Positions 18,185 through 29,063 of a DNA stretch of 42,745 bases are shown in pieces; position 1 is the stretch's first letter, and every line of letters begins with the position of its first letter. The DNA lies in contig NZ_MABH01000155.1 in assembly GCF_001720585.1 (NCBI RefSeq), forward strand, positions 1 through 42,745, given 5' to 3'. This stretch comes from Cereibacter johrii. Lineage in GTDB: Bacteria; Pseudomonadota; Alphaproteobacteria; Rhodobacterales; Rhodobacteraceae. The position numbers and the translations under genes are program-made. The notes beneath the pieces were generated by a model that saw only the letters and a list, made by a program, of their open reading frames with translations, made no database searches and had not been told where the DNA came from.

Positions 18185-18457
18185 ATGGAAGAATTCATCC
18201 AAGGGGTCGGAATCGTCGGGCTCGTGGTGCTGGCCCTGGTGGGGCTCGCCGCCGGCTGGATCGCAAGCACCGTCGCAGGCGGACGCCATCGCGGGCGCTA
18301 CATGATCATCGGCCTTCTGGCGGCTCTTGCGACGCCCTTGCTCCTGCTGGCGCTGGGTGTGACGGTGCTGGCGGCCTCGGGCCTCGTCGCGATGGTCGTG
18401 GCGGCCCTGATCGGCGCGGCGGTGGTTCTCTTCCTCGCCAAGCTCATCTTCGACTGA
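18185..18457 (+). CDS. GlsB/YeaQ/YmgE-like small membrane protein
   Basis: 90 residues, about three hydrophobic helices with the Gly-rich pattern LAAGWIASTVAGGRHRGRYMIIG near residues 20-42 typical of transglycosylase-associated/stress membrane proteins, though this one lacks the second classical GLIG block. GGGGAG lies 6 bases before the ATG. It converges with the next gene with a 5-bp gap. Membrane location is clear; the role is not. Confidence 0.6.
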   Translation: MEEFIQGVGIVGLVVLALVGLAAGWIASTVAGGRHRGRYMIIGLLAALATPLLLLALGVTVLAASGLVAMVVAALIGAAVVLFLAKLIFD

Positions 18458-18462
18458 GAGCC

Positions 18463-19176
18463 TCAGAACTCGAGCCAGAGGCCCAGTTTCAGCGCAGGCT
18501 CGGAAGCGCCTTCGAGGGGCAGGATCAGGCCCATCTCCAGCTTTGCAGGCCGCGCGAGATCGTAGACCAGCGTGGTCGCCAGGCGGGCGTCGAAGCCGGC
18601 GTCCCGACCGTATTCCAGCTGAAGCTGCTCGATCCACGTCAGCCGGTCGCGCGGCGAGAGGCCGAGGGTCAGCTCGGCCTTCGCGCTCGTCTCGGGCACG
18701 AGATAGGCCACGGTCGCGACCGTCTGCGCATCGAGGCGCTGCTCGAAGGTCACGTTGCGCCCGGTGACGATGCCGCGCATCTCGAGGGCCAGCCAGCCGA
18801 GCCCGAAGCGCGTCTCCATCCCCCTGCCCCAGGCGCCGCCCAGTTGAGCCAGTGGCGCCAGCGCACCGTCGAGTCGGACGGCGCCGAGCCCGGCCGAAGC
18901 GGCGATCCGGTGCGGGCCCCTCTCCCATGCCTTCTGCGCCCAGAGGATGAGCTTGCCGTCTCCCCGCCCCGACCGGCCGGCATCGAGCCCAAGCGTGATC
19001 CGCGGCGTGAGCCCGTACTCCGCCCAGAGCCCGGTCCAGCTCTCGCCCGCGCCGTCCTGCTGCTGTGAGAGCGTGAGAAAGACCCCGCCCTTTTCGCGCG
19101 CCCAGGGCCCCGCGAGGCCGGAGGCGGGCGCCGCCATGATCCCGGCAAGCGCGAGGGAGGCGAGAGCGGTGCGCAT
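18463..19176 (-). CDS. Exported, probable outer-membrane beta-barrel protein
   Basis: 237 residues. A signal peptide (about 1-22, ends ASGLAG) precedes alternating short beta segments with many aromatic-Gly patterns (AEYGLTPRITLGLDAG, LELTLGL-type strands), and the protein ends ...LKLGLWLEF with a terminal Phe, the classic outer-membrane insertion signal. No enzyme motif. Probably a small porin-like or structural barrel; the family is not recognised. GGAGGG upstream of the ATG at 19176. Confidence 0.65.
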   Translation of the reverse strand: MRTALASLALAGIMAAPASGLAGPWAREKGGVFLTLSQQQDGAGESWTGLWAEYGLTPRITLGLDAGRSGRGDGKLILWAQKAWERGPHRIAASAGLGAVRLDGALAPLAQLGGAWGRGMETRFGLGWLALEMRGIVTGRNVTFEQRLDAQTVATVAYLVPETSAKAELTLGLSPRDRLTWIEQLQLEYGRDAGFDARLATTLVYDLARPAKLEMGLILPLEGASEPALKLGLWLEF

Positions 19177-19531
19177 CGGACGAGCCCTCCGAACCCCCGC
19201 CAGCCTGATGCGCCGTGGTTAACGACGGGTTAAGACCCGCAGGCCACCCTCGCCGCATCGAGCCGCCCGACCTTCCCTCCGCAGGCGACGCCCATTGGCA
19301 CGAGCGATTCTACGGCATCACGCAAAAGCGGCCTGTCTAACGGGGCCGACAGCTCTCGTAACGGAGCCATCCTCCCGGCGGCTTCCCTCCTCCGTGGCCC
19401 CTGCGGCGCTTTTGGCCCCTGCCGAAGCCTGCCCTGCTCAGTAGCTCCGGCGGCGCTTGTAGCCGGCGCCGACGCCTGCGCTCCTCCGCGGCCCCGGCGG
19501 CGCTTGTCGTCGCTGCCGGCGGTTGCCCTGC
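19177..19531. other. Region between uvrB and the barrel gene
   Basis: Contains three degenerate 47-bp repeat copies (19394-19534) derived from the uvrB 3' end, and before them about 200 bp with the barrel gene's promoter (GTTAACGACGGGTTAAGA lies about 40 bp upstream of its start). No supported gene. Confidence 0.5.
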
Positions 19532-21715
<2,184 letters not shown>

Positions 21716-21969
21716 GATGATTCCCTTCAGCCGCCTAGATTTGATCCGTTTTTGTTCGCAAACAAGGGTGGAGCGGCAGCTTCTTTACCTTCAATTAACC
21801 CAAGACCGCTAGAAAGGCAGGGCAAGCAGCAGAACGCTGTCGGTCGGTTGCACCCCACACCCCACCCACCCCTCCGTGATCGATCGACAGCCGCTTGCCC
21901 CGCGGTTGCGGGTCTTGATCTGCGACGGAAAAGCCGCCAATAAACACGGCATCTGTCAGGGAGCATTTC

Positions 21970-22281
21970 ATGCGCGCGCGTATCTATCAGCCAGCCCGAA
22001 ACGCCATGCAGTCCGGGACCGGGAAGGCCAAGGGCTGGGTGCTCGTGTTCGAGAGCCGCGAGGCGCGCGACATCGACCCGCTGATGGGCTGGACCTCGTC
22101 GGCCGACACGCAGAATCAGGTCGTCCTGCATTTCGACAGCCGCGAGGCCGCGCTCGACTATGCCAAGGCGCACCGGATCGAGGTCGAGGTGACCGAAGCG
22201 AAGCCGCGCAAGGCCAACATCCGCCCCCGCGGCTACGGCGAGAATTTCGCGACCGACCGCCGCGGCGCCTGGACACACTGA
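21970..22281 (+). CDS. NDUFS4-like accessory subunit of respiratory complex I
   Basis: 103 residues matching the ETC complex I conserved region: [19 protein letters not shown] at the start, [20 protein letters not shown], and the C-terminal [19 protein letters not shown]. In alphaproteobacteria and mitochondria this 18-kDa/AQDQ subunit binds at the peripheral arm of NADH:ubiquinone oxidoreductase. It is encoded away from the nuo operon, as usual. AGGGAG precedes the ATG. Divergent from uvrB with 254 bp between. Confidence 0.9.
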   Translation: MRARIYQPARNAMQSGTGKAKGWVLVFESREARDIDPLMGWTSSADTQNQVVLHFDSREAALDYAKAHRIEVEVTEAKPRKANIRPRGYGENFATDRRGAWTH

Positions 22282-22568
22282 GGCCCCGCGCCGGGCCGCG
22301 CGGCCCTGCCCGATGGGCGGCCGCGCAGCACTCCGCGCCCCTTGAAGGCATCCGGCGCCGCGGGCGGACGGCGAGGCCCCATCCGCATGACCGGCCCCGG
22401 GTCGCCGGAAGACCGCGCCCCACCCCGGTTTCCTCCACCGCCACGGACGACCGGCACTTCGCCCTGCAGGGACAGGGGCCGTCGGACGAGGCGCAGGCGC
22501 GCCCCTTCTCCCCTTGGTCCCGCGCCGCATCCGTGGCATCGGAGAGGTTCGCAAACCGCAGGTTCTTC

Positions 22569-23039
22569 ATGCCGTCCGCCGACATCGACATCCGCCGCGA
22601 CGATCCCACTGATCCGACCTTCCAGCCGATCTTCGTGCGCCATTTGACCCTCATGCGCGAGACCTCGCCGCCCGAGAGCGTTCATGCGCTCGCCCCCGCC
22701 GACCTCGCGGTCCCCGGCGTCTTCTTCTACGGGATGCGCGTCGGGGGCGCCCTCGTCGGCATGGGCGCCTTCAAGGCCATCGACGCCGCGCACTGCGAGA
22801 TCAAGTCGATGCATGTCCTGTCCGAGGCGCGGGGACAGGGCCTTGCCCGGCGCCTCCTCGAGCATCTGCTGGCCGAAGCCCGCGCGGCAGGCTTTCTCCG
22901 CATGAGTCTCGAGACCGGCGTCGAGCCGCCCTTCGCCCCCGCGCGTCTCCTCTACGAGCGGGCGGGCTTTGAGATCTGCGGCCCGTTCGAGGGCTACTGG
23001 AACGATCCGAACAGCGTCTTCATGACCCGCAGCCTCTGA
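22569..23039 (+). CDS. GNAT-family N-acetyltransferase
   Basis: 156 residues. The acetyl-CoA-binding motif A is EIKSMHVLSEARGQGLARRLLEHLL (R/QxxGxG/A form GQGLAR near 98-103), followed by LYERAGFEICGPF, the standard GNAT beta6-7 signature. The substrate cannot be told. The ATG at 22569 has only a weak ribosome site (GCAGG); the open frame reaches further upstream without a better start. It ends 43 bp before tRNA-Arg. Confidence 0.85.
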   Translation: MPSADIDIRRDDPTDPTFQPIFVRHLTLMRETSPPESVHALAPADLAVPGVFFYGMRVGGALVGMGAFKAIDAAHCEIKSMHVLSEARGQGLARRLLEHLLAEARAAGFLRMSLETGVEPPFAPARLLYERAGFEICGPFEGYWNDPNSVFMTRSL

Positions 23040-23082
23040 CCCCTTGCGCCCCTTCTCCGACTGACGCAAAAGAACGGGACGC

Positions 23083-23159
23083 GGGCTCATAGCTCAACTG
23101 GATAGAGCAGCCGACTTCTAATCGGCAGGTTGAGGGTTCGAGTCCTTCTGGGCCCGCCA
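23083..23159 (+). tRNA. tRNA-Arg (anticodon TCT)
   Basis: 77 nt with encoded CCA. Acceptor GGGCTCA (23083-23089) pairs with TGGGCCC (23149-23155), discriminator G, CCA 23157-23159. The anticodon stem GCCGA/TCGGC holds the loop CTTCTAA; the T loop is GTTCGAGTC. An integrase remnant lies 33 bp downstream, so this tRNA was probably used as an attachment site. Confidence 0.98.
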
Positions 23160-23192
23160 TGTGCCACGCAAGTGGCTGACACTCCCCGATGT

Positions 23193-23555
23193 TTACGCTC
23201 CCGCAGGGTCGCGTTTTACAGGATGCCCTTCGGAGATCACCCGGCGGCGGTCGGCCCGGCGTGTGTATTCCTGCACCTCGAGCAGAGTCGTGTGCCCCAC
23301 CCAAGACTGCATGACGAGCACCGAGGCGCCATGTTCGGCCAGAGCATTCATGCGGTATTTGCGCAATCCGTGGGCGGTCTGGCCTTCGAGCCCCGCCTCC
23401 CGCGCGGTGGCCGAGGCCCACTGGCTGACGCCCTTCTGCATCCTGGACTTGCCGTAGTCCGTCAGAATGTAGACCAGCGATCCGACTGGCAGGCAGCGCA
23501 TCAGATCCGCGCGCTGCCCGGTCCCCTTCTTCTCCGCTGTCGCACTTGCAGCCAT
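23193..23555 (-). pseudogene. Tyrosine recombinase (phage integrase), C-terminal remnant
   Basis: 120 codons holding only the catalytic end: AHGLRKYRMNALAEHG (HxLR Arg box), then WVGHTT and EVQEYTRRAD with the nucleophile Tyr. The N-terminal DNA-binding domain and first catalytic Arg are missing; upstream sequence in the same frame stays open for about 40 codons (LIDYQGQNTT...) but shows no integrase similarity. The gene points towards tRNA-Arg, the usual layout for integrases that use a tRNA 3' end. Probably inactive. Confidence 0.8.
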
Positions 23556-23836
23556 CGTCGTGTTCTGGCCCTGATAATCAATGAGCCTGGACCCTATCGA
23601 TGGATGCTTTTCAGCATGCCTCGGACGATGACTCCATGCGCGGGCCGCACCGGCAGGATGCCCGGGACGACCAATGTTCGCATCAGATGAACCGTGAACC
23701 TTCGAACTGTTCAGACGGAAGATGCGTAGTTTGCCTTTCGCGCACCGAAGCGTGATGCCCTCCCCTTACAGGGCGAGTCCCTTGGGTTGCAAGGGACCGG
23801 GGTCGGGCAGAGGCTTCTCTGCGCCGGCCCCCTCGA

Positions 23837-24226
23837 TCATGCGCCGCAAGTCCGGCTCAGGGCCTCGATCAGCATGCGCGGTTGGACGGGCTTCCCGATC
23901 ACCGTGACATCGGTCAGGCTCTCGCCGCCCGCAAAGTCGAAGGTCCTGTAGGCCGACGTGACGATGAACGGGATCTCGAGCGCGCGCAGCTTCTCGGCCA
24001 CGGGGATCGAGGATTGCCCCCGCAGGTTCAGATCGAGCGACACCACGTCCGGGCGCGTCTCGTCCAGGATCCTCAGCGCGTCATCGACCGTGCCGACCGG
24101 CCCGAGGACGGTGCAGCCCACATCCTCCAGCATCAACTGCAGGTCGATGGCGATCAGGAATTCATCCTCGACGACGAGGACGCGCAAGCCCTGCGTCTGA
24201 CGAGGCCCGGCCGGCTCGGTCAGCAT
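23837..24226 (-). CDS. Single-domain response regulator (receiver only)
   Basis: 129 residues: one CheY-like receiver with the acidic pair in VVEDE (20-22), phospho-acceptor Asp65 in SLDLNL, and Lys112 in IGKPV. No output domain. Its ATG (24226) lies 11 bp after the stop of the HWE kinase gene, with GGAG upstream, so kinase and receiver form one operon and presumably one phosphorelay. The output may be a protein interaction or phosphate sink. Confidence 0.9.
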   Translation of the reverse strand: MLTEPAGPRQTQGLRVLVVEDEFLIAIDLQLMLEDVGCTVLGPVGTVDDALRILDETRPDVVSLDLNLRGQSSIPVAEKLRALEIPFIVTSAYRTFDFAGGESLTDVTVIGKPVQPRMLIEALSRTCGA

Positions 24227-24237
24227 GGTCCACTCCG

Positions 24238-25236
24238 TCAGGAGGTCTGGCTCGGAAAGCTCAACTTGGCCACGAAACCGTCAGGCTCATAGGATAGTTC
24301 CGCATGCCCGCGCAGTTCGAACTCGGTCGTGAACCTGATCAGACGGGTGCCGAAGCCGGTTCGGGAGGGTGCCGCTGCCCTGGGCCCGCCACGTTCCTGC
24401 CAGCGCAGATGCACTTTCGTCGGGCCGACCTCGTCCGAGACGACCTTCCAGTCCAGCGCCACGGTGCCACTCGCTGTGGACAGGGCTCCGTGCTTTGCGG
24501 CATTCGTCGCCATCTCGTGAAGGATGAGGCCCAGCGAGGTGGCCTGCGACGAAGAGAGCCGGACGACGGGCCCTTCCGCGATGGCGACAGCCGGAGCCGC
24601 CTCGAGATAAGGCTCCATCACGGCTGCGGCCAGATCCCGCAGCTGCGGCGTCTGCTTGTGCGACGCCACTTCGAGCGATCTCGCCAGAGCATCGAAACGT
24701 CCGAGCAGCGCCGTGCGATACTCGCCGGCAGTTCTGCCTTCGACGGAGGTCTGTCGGGTCAGGGCCTGCGTCACCGACATCAGGTTCTTGATCCGGTGAT
24801 CGAGCTCGTTGATCTGGAAGTCCCGGGCGGCCTCCATCTGCCGCCGGACCGTCGCATCCACGATCGAGAGGAGGAGCACGCGCTGCCCATCGTCCGGGTG
24901 GACCAGACGCTGCGCGCTGACCAGCAGGGTTCGCGAACCTACGTTCGGAAATTCGGTCTTCATTTCGTAATCCGCGACGGACGCGCTCTTCGGGATCACG
25001 TTCTCGAGCAGCAGGCGCAGCTCGGCGACGTTCCACTGGCCGTTGCCGAGCTCGTAGAGCGGGCGGCCGATGGTGCTGTCCCGGTCGGTCGCGAAGGTCC
25101 GGTAGAAGGCCGGGTTCGCGCTGATGACGGTCAGATCGCCTGAAAGGACAAGCAGCGGATCCCGGATGGTATCGACGATGTCCTGAGCCTGCACATGCGA
25201 CACACGCAGAAGGCGATATAGATCATCGAGGTCCAT
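24238..25236 (-). CDS. PAS-domain HWE-family sensor histidine kinase
   Basis: 332 residues, no membrane segment. A PAS domain (about 15-130) is followed by the phospho-acceptor His147 in NELDHRIKNLMS, an N-box with His240-Glu241 and NAAKHGALS, and the WxE signature at 279-281 (WQERGG), which together define HWE kinases. A cytoplasmic sensor; no Cys of a LOV photosensor core is seen in the PAS, so a light role is not supported. Paired with the downstream receiver protein. Confidence 0.92.
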   Translation of the reverse strand: MDLDDLYRLLRVSHVQAQDIVDTIRDPLLVLSGDLTVISANPAFYRTFATDRDSTIGRPLYELGNGQWNVAELRLLLENVIPKSASVADYEMKTEFPNVGSRTLLVSAQRLVHPDDGQRVLLLSIVDATVRRQMEAARDFQINELDHRIKNLMSVTQALTRQTSVEGRTAGEYRTALLGRFDALARSLEVASHKQTPQLRDLAAAVMEPYLEAAPAVAIAEGPVVRLSSSQATSLGLILHEMATNAAKHGALSTASGTVALDWKVVSDEVGPTKVHLRWQERGGPRAAAPSRTGFGTRLIRFTTEFELRGHAELSYEPDGFVAKLSFPSQTS

Positions 25237-25880
25237 GGGGGGTCCTTGTCAATCGATCTGCTTTAATATTCGGAGCCATCATCGCAGGCGCATGGTGATC
25301 TTGTGGCACTCCCCGATGCGCGCATCAAGCAGCACCAATGCAGGACCGCGGGGCTGTGACCCCGAATGGCATGGGATCCGGCGCTCTGGAACCGGCGGCT
25401 TCGGCGGCGAGAGCGATTGCGGCCGCGGGATCGTCGACCGGGCGCGTTTCGCGCGGATGGCCGATGCTGGCGGAGCTGACGGGTCTTCAGCCCGCATCAC
25501 ATGTCCCGGATCCGGGCGCTCTTCGGACGGTTCCAGCTCGAGCCGGTGCGGCTGAACTCCTCGATCTTCAGGGAGCACGGAGGCGCAGGACCTCCTCGTC
25601 TCGAACCGAGAGCGGATCGCGGTGCTTCTCTGAATGCCCATTCTCTCGCCCCCGCCCTGCCCCGCCTGAGGCAGGCCCATCAAACTCGGCCTTGAGCGCA
25701 ACCGGCTCCGTTGGGGCTGCATGCCTTGTGGGAAAACTGCCTGCCGGGCAGGGGAGTTTTCCGGTCTTCAAGGTCGTCGGACTTCTTCGGGAGGCGGCCC
25801 CGACTTTCGTCCGGTCCTCGAAAGCCGGTTTCCTGCTTTTGTCGATCCAATGGAGCGCCAGTCAAAACAGGAGACCGACG
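25237..25880. other. Gene-free region between HWE kinase and GGDDR-protein gene
   Basis: About 640 bp with no convincing gene; the open frames have unnatural composition and no ribosome sites. It must hold both divergent promoters. A stable hairpin at 25731-25762 lies about 120 bp before the downstream ATG. Confidence 0.5.
25731..25762 (+). other. Two-tier hairpin in the leader of the GGDDR-protein gene
   Basis: GGAAAACT (25731-25738) pairs with AGTTTTCC (25755-25762); inside, CCTG pairs with CAGG. The A/T-rich outer arms are unusual in this DNA. It may be a leader RNA element or operator. Confidence 0.4.
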
Positions 25881-26612
25881 ATGAGAACCCGCAACCTGCT
25901 CAAGACGACAGCCTTGGTCACGCTCTCCGGCGTGATGACCCTCGCACCGTGGAGTGTCAGCTTCGATGCCAGCCGAGGGTTCGTCTCGGTGCATGACGCC
26001 GTCGCGCAGGCGAAGGGCGGCGATGACCGTGGCGGGGACGACCGCGGTGGGGACGACCGCGGGGGAGACGACCGCGGTGGCGATGACCGCGGCGGGGACG
26101 ATCGCGGCGGAGGCCGCCACGGGGGCGACGACCGGGACAAGGACCGGGACGAGGATGACCGGTCGAGGGGTCGCGGACGGTCGGGGGCGGACGACATCGA
26201 TGGCCCGCGGGCGCGGTCCAAGGACGATGCGCACGAGGCGACGCTGCGGGACGGCTCGCGGATCGAGATCGAGAACGGCCGCTTCGAGATGAAGAACCCG
26301 GCCGGTCGCACCATCGTCGAGCGCCCGGCCACGCCGGCCGATGTCCGGCTTCTGGAGCGGGCCCGGCAAGGGGCCACCCTCGCCTCGGCACGCAAGCCGC
26401 AAGCAGCCCCTGCCCGCCGGGGCGCCGGCGGCGGCGGTGTCGTGGCCAAGCTGGAGATCAGCGGCCGCAACATCGAGGTCACCTATTCCGACGGCTGGAA
26501 GGAGGAGATCGAGAACGGTCGCTACGAGCTGAAGGACGACCTGAACCGCACCGTCATCGAGCGCCCCGCGCGGCGGGCCGACCGCGAGCGGCTGATGACA
26601 GCCGCAAGATGA
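25881..26612 (+). CDS. Exported GGDDR-repeat protein with two homologous C-terminal modules
   Basis: 243 residues. A signal-like N-terminus (1-43, ends VHDAVAQA) is followed by six tandem GGDDR pentapeptides (46-75) and an Asp/Arg-rich stretch to about 115. Two copies of one module follow: DGSRIEIENGRFEMK at 124-138 and DGWKEEIENGRYELK at 204-218, each continuing to (I/V)ERPA..AD and RL (to 158 and 238), offset by 80 residues. AGGAGA precedes the ATG. I do not recognise the family. The highly charged repeat could bind metal ions or polymers in the periplasm. Lies between two two-component systems; convergent, 6 bp from the NarL-type regulator gene. Confidence 0.8.
   Translation: MRTRNLLKTTALVTLSGVMTLAPWSVSFDASRGFVSVHDAVAQAKGGDDRGGDDRGGDDRGGDDRGGDDRGGDDRGGGRHGGDDRDKDRDEDDRSRGRGRSGADDIDGPRARSKDDAHEATLRDGSRIEIENGRFEMKNPAGRTIVERPATPADVRLLERARQGATLASARKPQAAPARRGAGGGGVVAKLEISGRNIEVTYSDGWKEEIENGRYELKDDLNRTVIERPARRADRERLMTAAR
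26016..26105 (+). repeat. Six 15-bp coding repeats (GGDDR)
   Basis: Six units of GGCGGGGACGACCGC with silent variation (GAT/GAC, GGT/GGC/GGG). The synonymous changes show selection on the peptide rather than a very recent slippage event. Copy number is likely variable between strains. Confidence 0.85.
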
Positions 26613-26618
26613 GCGGGC

Positions 26619-27263
26619 TCAGGACCCTCCCCAGTGCCGATGCGCGATCAGCGCGGCCTCGGTGCGGTTCCTGACCTGCAGCTTCTGCAGGATCGCCGTC
26701 ATGTAGTGCTTCACCGTCTTCTCCTGGAGGTCGAGCGCCAGCGCGACCTCCTTGTTGCTGCGCCCCTCCGCCACGAGCCGCAGGATGTCCTCCTCGCGTG
26801 CGGTCAGCTGGTCGATGGGCGCGGCTGCCCCCTGCGCCCGCGGCGACTTCAGCCGTGTGAGCACCTTGGCCGCCAGCGTGGGGGCCACATAGGTGCGGCC
26901 GGCGACCAGATCTTCCAGAACCGAGATCAGCTCGCGCGAGCCGATGCCCTTCAGCAGATAGCCCGCCGCCCCGGCCGCCAGCGCCTCGATCACCCGGTCG
27001 TCGTCCTCGGAGACCGTCAGCATCGCGATCAGCGGCGCAGGCTGGCGCGACCCGATCTCGCGCAGGGCCATCATGCCGCCGTCCGGCATGGAGAGGTCCA
27101 GAACCACCAGATCGGGGGCGAGCCGATCCGCAAGCTCCACCGCCTCGCGCCCCGAGGCCGCTTCGCCCACGACGTCGAAACTTCCGCTTTCCTGCAGGGT
27201 TCGCACGACGCCCGCGCGGAACAGCGGGTGATCGTCGGCCAGCAGGACGCGCTTTCGTGTCAT
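26619..27263 (-). CDS. NarL/FixJ-type response regulator
   Basis: 214 residues. Receiver domain with ADD at 9-11, phospho-acceptor Asp56 (VVLDLSMP) and GYLLKG carrying the conserved Lys; a LuxR-type HTH at about 150-210 (LTAREEDILRLVAEGRSNKE, LQEKTVKHY). A DNA-binding transcription regulator. The start at 27263 overlaps the kinase stop as ATGA and has GGGAGAG upstream, so it is translationally coupled to the preceding kinase gene. Confidence 0.93.
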   Translation of the reverse strand: MTRKRVLLADDHPLFRAGVVRTLQESGSFDVVGEAASGREAVELADRLAPDLVVLDLSMPDGGMMALREIGSRQPAPLIAMLTVSEDDDRVIEALAAGAAGYLLKGIGSRELISVLEDLVAGRTYVAPTLAAKVLTRLKSPRAQGAAAPIDQLTAREEDILRLVAEGRSNKEVALALDLQEKTVKHYMTAILQKLQVRNRTEAALIAHRHWGGS

Positions 27264-28651
27264 CTCTCTCCCCCGGTCCATAGGGTCATGCCGATCTCGG
27301 CGCCACCCGTTGCAGAAATCCCCGTCTCGAAGCGGCCCCCGAGGCTCTCGATGCGATCCCTGAGGCCGCTCAGTCCGAGGCCGAAGGCCGGTCCTCCCGC
27401 GCCGAAGCCGCTGCCGCTGTCCGCCACGCGCAACTCGATGCGGGTCGCATCGCCGGTGATCGAGACGCGCAGGCCCGCGCCCCCGCCGTGGCGGCTGGCA
27501 TTGTTCAGCCCTTCCTGAACGAAGCGGTAGATGCAGATGCGGGTGGCAGGCGTGATGCCCGCCTCCGGGACCGGCTCGATCCGCTCGTCCACGGCCTCGC
27601 CGGTCCGGTCGCGGTGCGCGGCGATCGCCATGCGGGCCACTTCGGCGGGAGGCTTCTCGGCGATGTCGGGCAAGGTCAGGCCACGCGAGATCCCCCGCAC
27701 CTCCTCCATCGCCATCGCCAGCGCATCCCGCACGCTGTCCAGCTCGCGCCGGGCGGCGTCGCCCGCCTGCGCCTCGCGAAGATCGTCGAGCCGGAGCGCC
27801 GCGAAGGCGAGATACTGCGCAGGCCCGTCGTGCAGGTCGGCCCCGATCCGGCGCAGGGCATGTTCCGCGGTCGCCGTGGCCCGTCCCGCAGCCTCCTCGA
27901 TGCGCAATCGCAGGTCGCGGTTGTGGTGGGACAGGCCGCGCAGCTCCCGAAGCCGGGCGTCAAGGTCGCGCTTCTGCGCCTCGATGGTCCGGCTGCCGCC
28001 CAGCACGATGAGGTAGAGCGCCGCCCCGAGGCAGGCGCCGACCACGATGACCGCCAGCCAGGCCGTCCGGCGCGAGGCGGCGAGATCGTCGGCGAGCTGC
28101 TGGTTGATCTCGTAGAACTCGGCCACCGCGATGATCTCGCCCGACCAGGCCTCCCGGATCGGGCTGTAGATCTCGAGCAGCGGCAGGCCCATCGCCGCCT
28201 CGCCCCGGTCTTCGGCGTCGCCCAGACGCTCGAACTCCGCCGTGACCCTGCCGGCCCAGGCGCCGCGCAGTCCCTCGGTCGGGGGGAAGGTGCGGCCGAT
28301 CAGGGTCGCGTCCGAGGCCTCGACCACCAGTCCGCCGGGCTTCCAGATCTTGTAGGAGACGACGCGCTTGCCGAGCGGCGTGTTGGTGAAGATTTCCTCC
28401 AGCGCCCGCCGGGCATTGTCCGACAGGTGCTTGCTGCCGGCCAGTTGCTGGCTGATCGGAGAGATGAAGCTCTCCATGTAGAGAGCGGTCGAGGTCGCGG
28501 TGTTCCTGACCACGCTCGCCTCGATGCGCGCGCTGACGAAGAGGCCGACCAGAAGCGACGCCACGGCCAGCACCACGCCCCCCGCGAGGCCGAAGCGCGC
28601 GGCGAGGGACAGGTGCCGCCAGCGGCGGGCGATGGCTCGGGCGTAGGTCAT
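27260..28651 (-). CDS. Membrane sensor histidine kinase, HisKA_3 (NarX/DegS-like) type
   Basis: 463 residues. Membrane helices at about 19-41 and 197-217 flank a periplasmic sensor region of about 155 residues; a coiled linker leads to the HisKA_3 box RRIGADLHDGPAQYLAFAAL with His274; the ATPase domain has NNASRHGGG (N box) and DSGSGFG (G1), and the conserved GLSGLRDRIESLGG. It would phosphorylate the NarL-type regulator encoded next. The signal is unknown; the periplasmic part resembles no sensor fold I can name. Confidence 0.92.
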   Translation of the reverse strand: MTYARAIARRWRHLSLAARFGLAGGVVLAVASLLVGLFVSARIEASVVRNTATSTALYMESFISPISQQLAGSKHLSDNARRALEEIFTNTPLGKRVVSYKIWKPGGLVVEASDATLIGRTFPPTEGLRGAWAGRVTAEFERLGDAEDRGEAAMGLPLLEIYSPIREAWSGEIIAVAEFYEINQQLADDLAASRRTAWLAVIVVGACLGAALYLIVLGGSRTIEAQKRDLDARLRELRGLSHHNRDLRLRIEEAAGRATATAEHALRRIGADLHDGPAQYLAFAALRLDDLREAQAGDAARRELDSVRDALAMAMEEVRGISRGLTLPDIAEKPPAEVARMAIAAHRDRTGEAVDERIEPVPEAGITPATRICIYRFVQEGLNNASRHGGGAGLRVSITGDATRIELRVADSGSGFGAGGPAFGLGLSGLRDRIESLGGRFETGISATGGAEIGMTLWTGGER

Positions 28652-29063
28652 GGCATCTTATCGCAGAGGCCGCCGGCCCGGCCTACGGGCTTTCGTCCGG
28701 GGGTCTGTCCATCCGTCGCCGCTGCCGCGACACCGATGGGCGGAAGAGCACGAAGCCACCGCGGGAAACGCAAAAGCTGGCTGGACCTTGATCGGACAGA
28801 GGGTCAAGGCTTGACACCAGCTTCAGCAGCTGCGGCACTCCCGGACAGGGGTGAAGCCGGGTGATCGGCCCCCCGTGCGAGGCAGGCCGGCTCTCCGGCC
28901 TCCGGGTCGGCCGTCGTCGCTGTGCGGCGCCGGGCATGTCGGGCAGATGCGGGCTGACCGCGGGTGCGGTGCGAGAGGCTGATTTTCATGGGCCGGGCTT
29001 CCTGTCTTGCCGCAACGCACGGCCATGGCTTACAGAAGGCGGTCAACGACAGGCGGAGACCCT
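28652..29063. other. Gene-free divergent promoter region
   Basis: About 410 bp between two divergent kinase genes. No supported gene; I see no clear operator or terminator in it. Confidence 0.45.

Noticed and set aside
23556-23836. Upstream continuation of the integrase
   Set aside because: The frame stays open for about 40 codons but shows none of the N-terminal integrase features, so the remnant is limited to 23193-23555.
24238-25236. PAS kinase as a LOV photoreceptor
   Set aside because: Many HWE kinases are LOV sensors, but the conserved NCRFLQ-type Cys motif is absent; the PAS reads NPAFYRTF at the start and no flavin-binding Cys follows.
26016-26105. GGDDR-coding repeats considered as a CRISPR-like or intergenic repeat array
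   Set aside because: Units are 15 bp, in frame, without spacers, inside a gene with a signal peptide and ribosome site.
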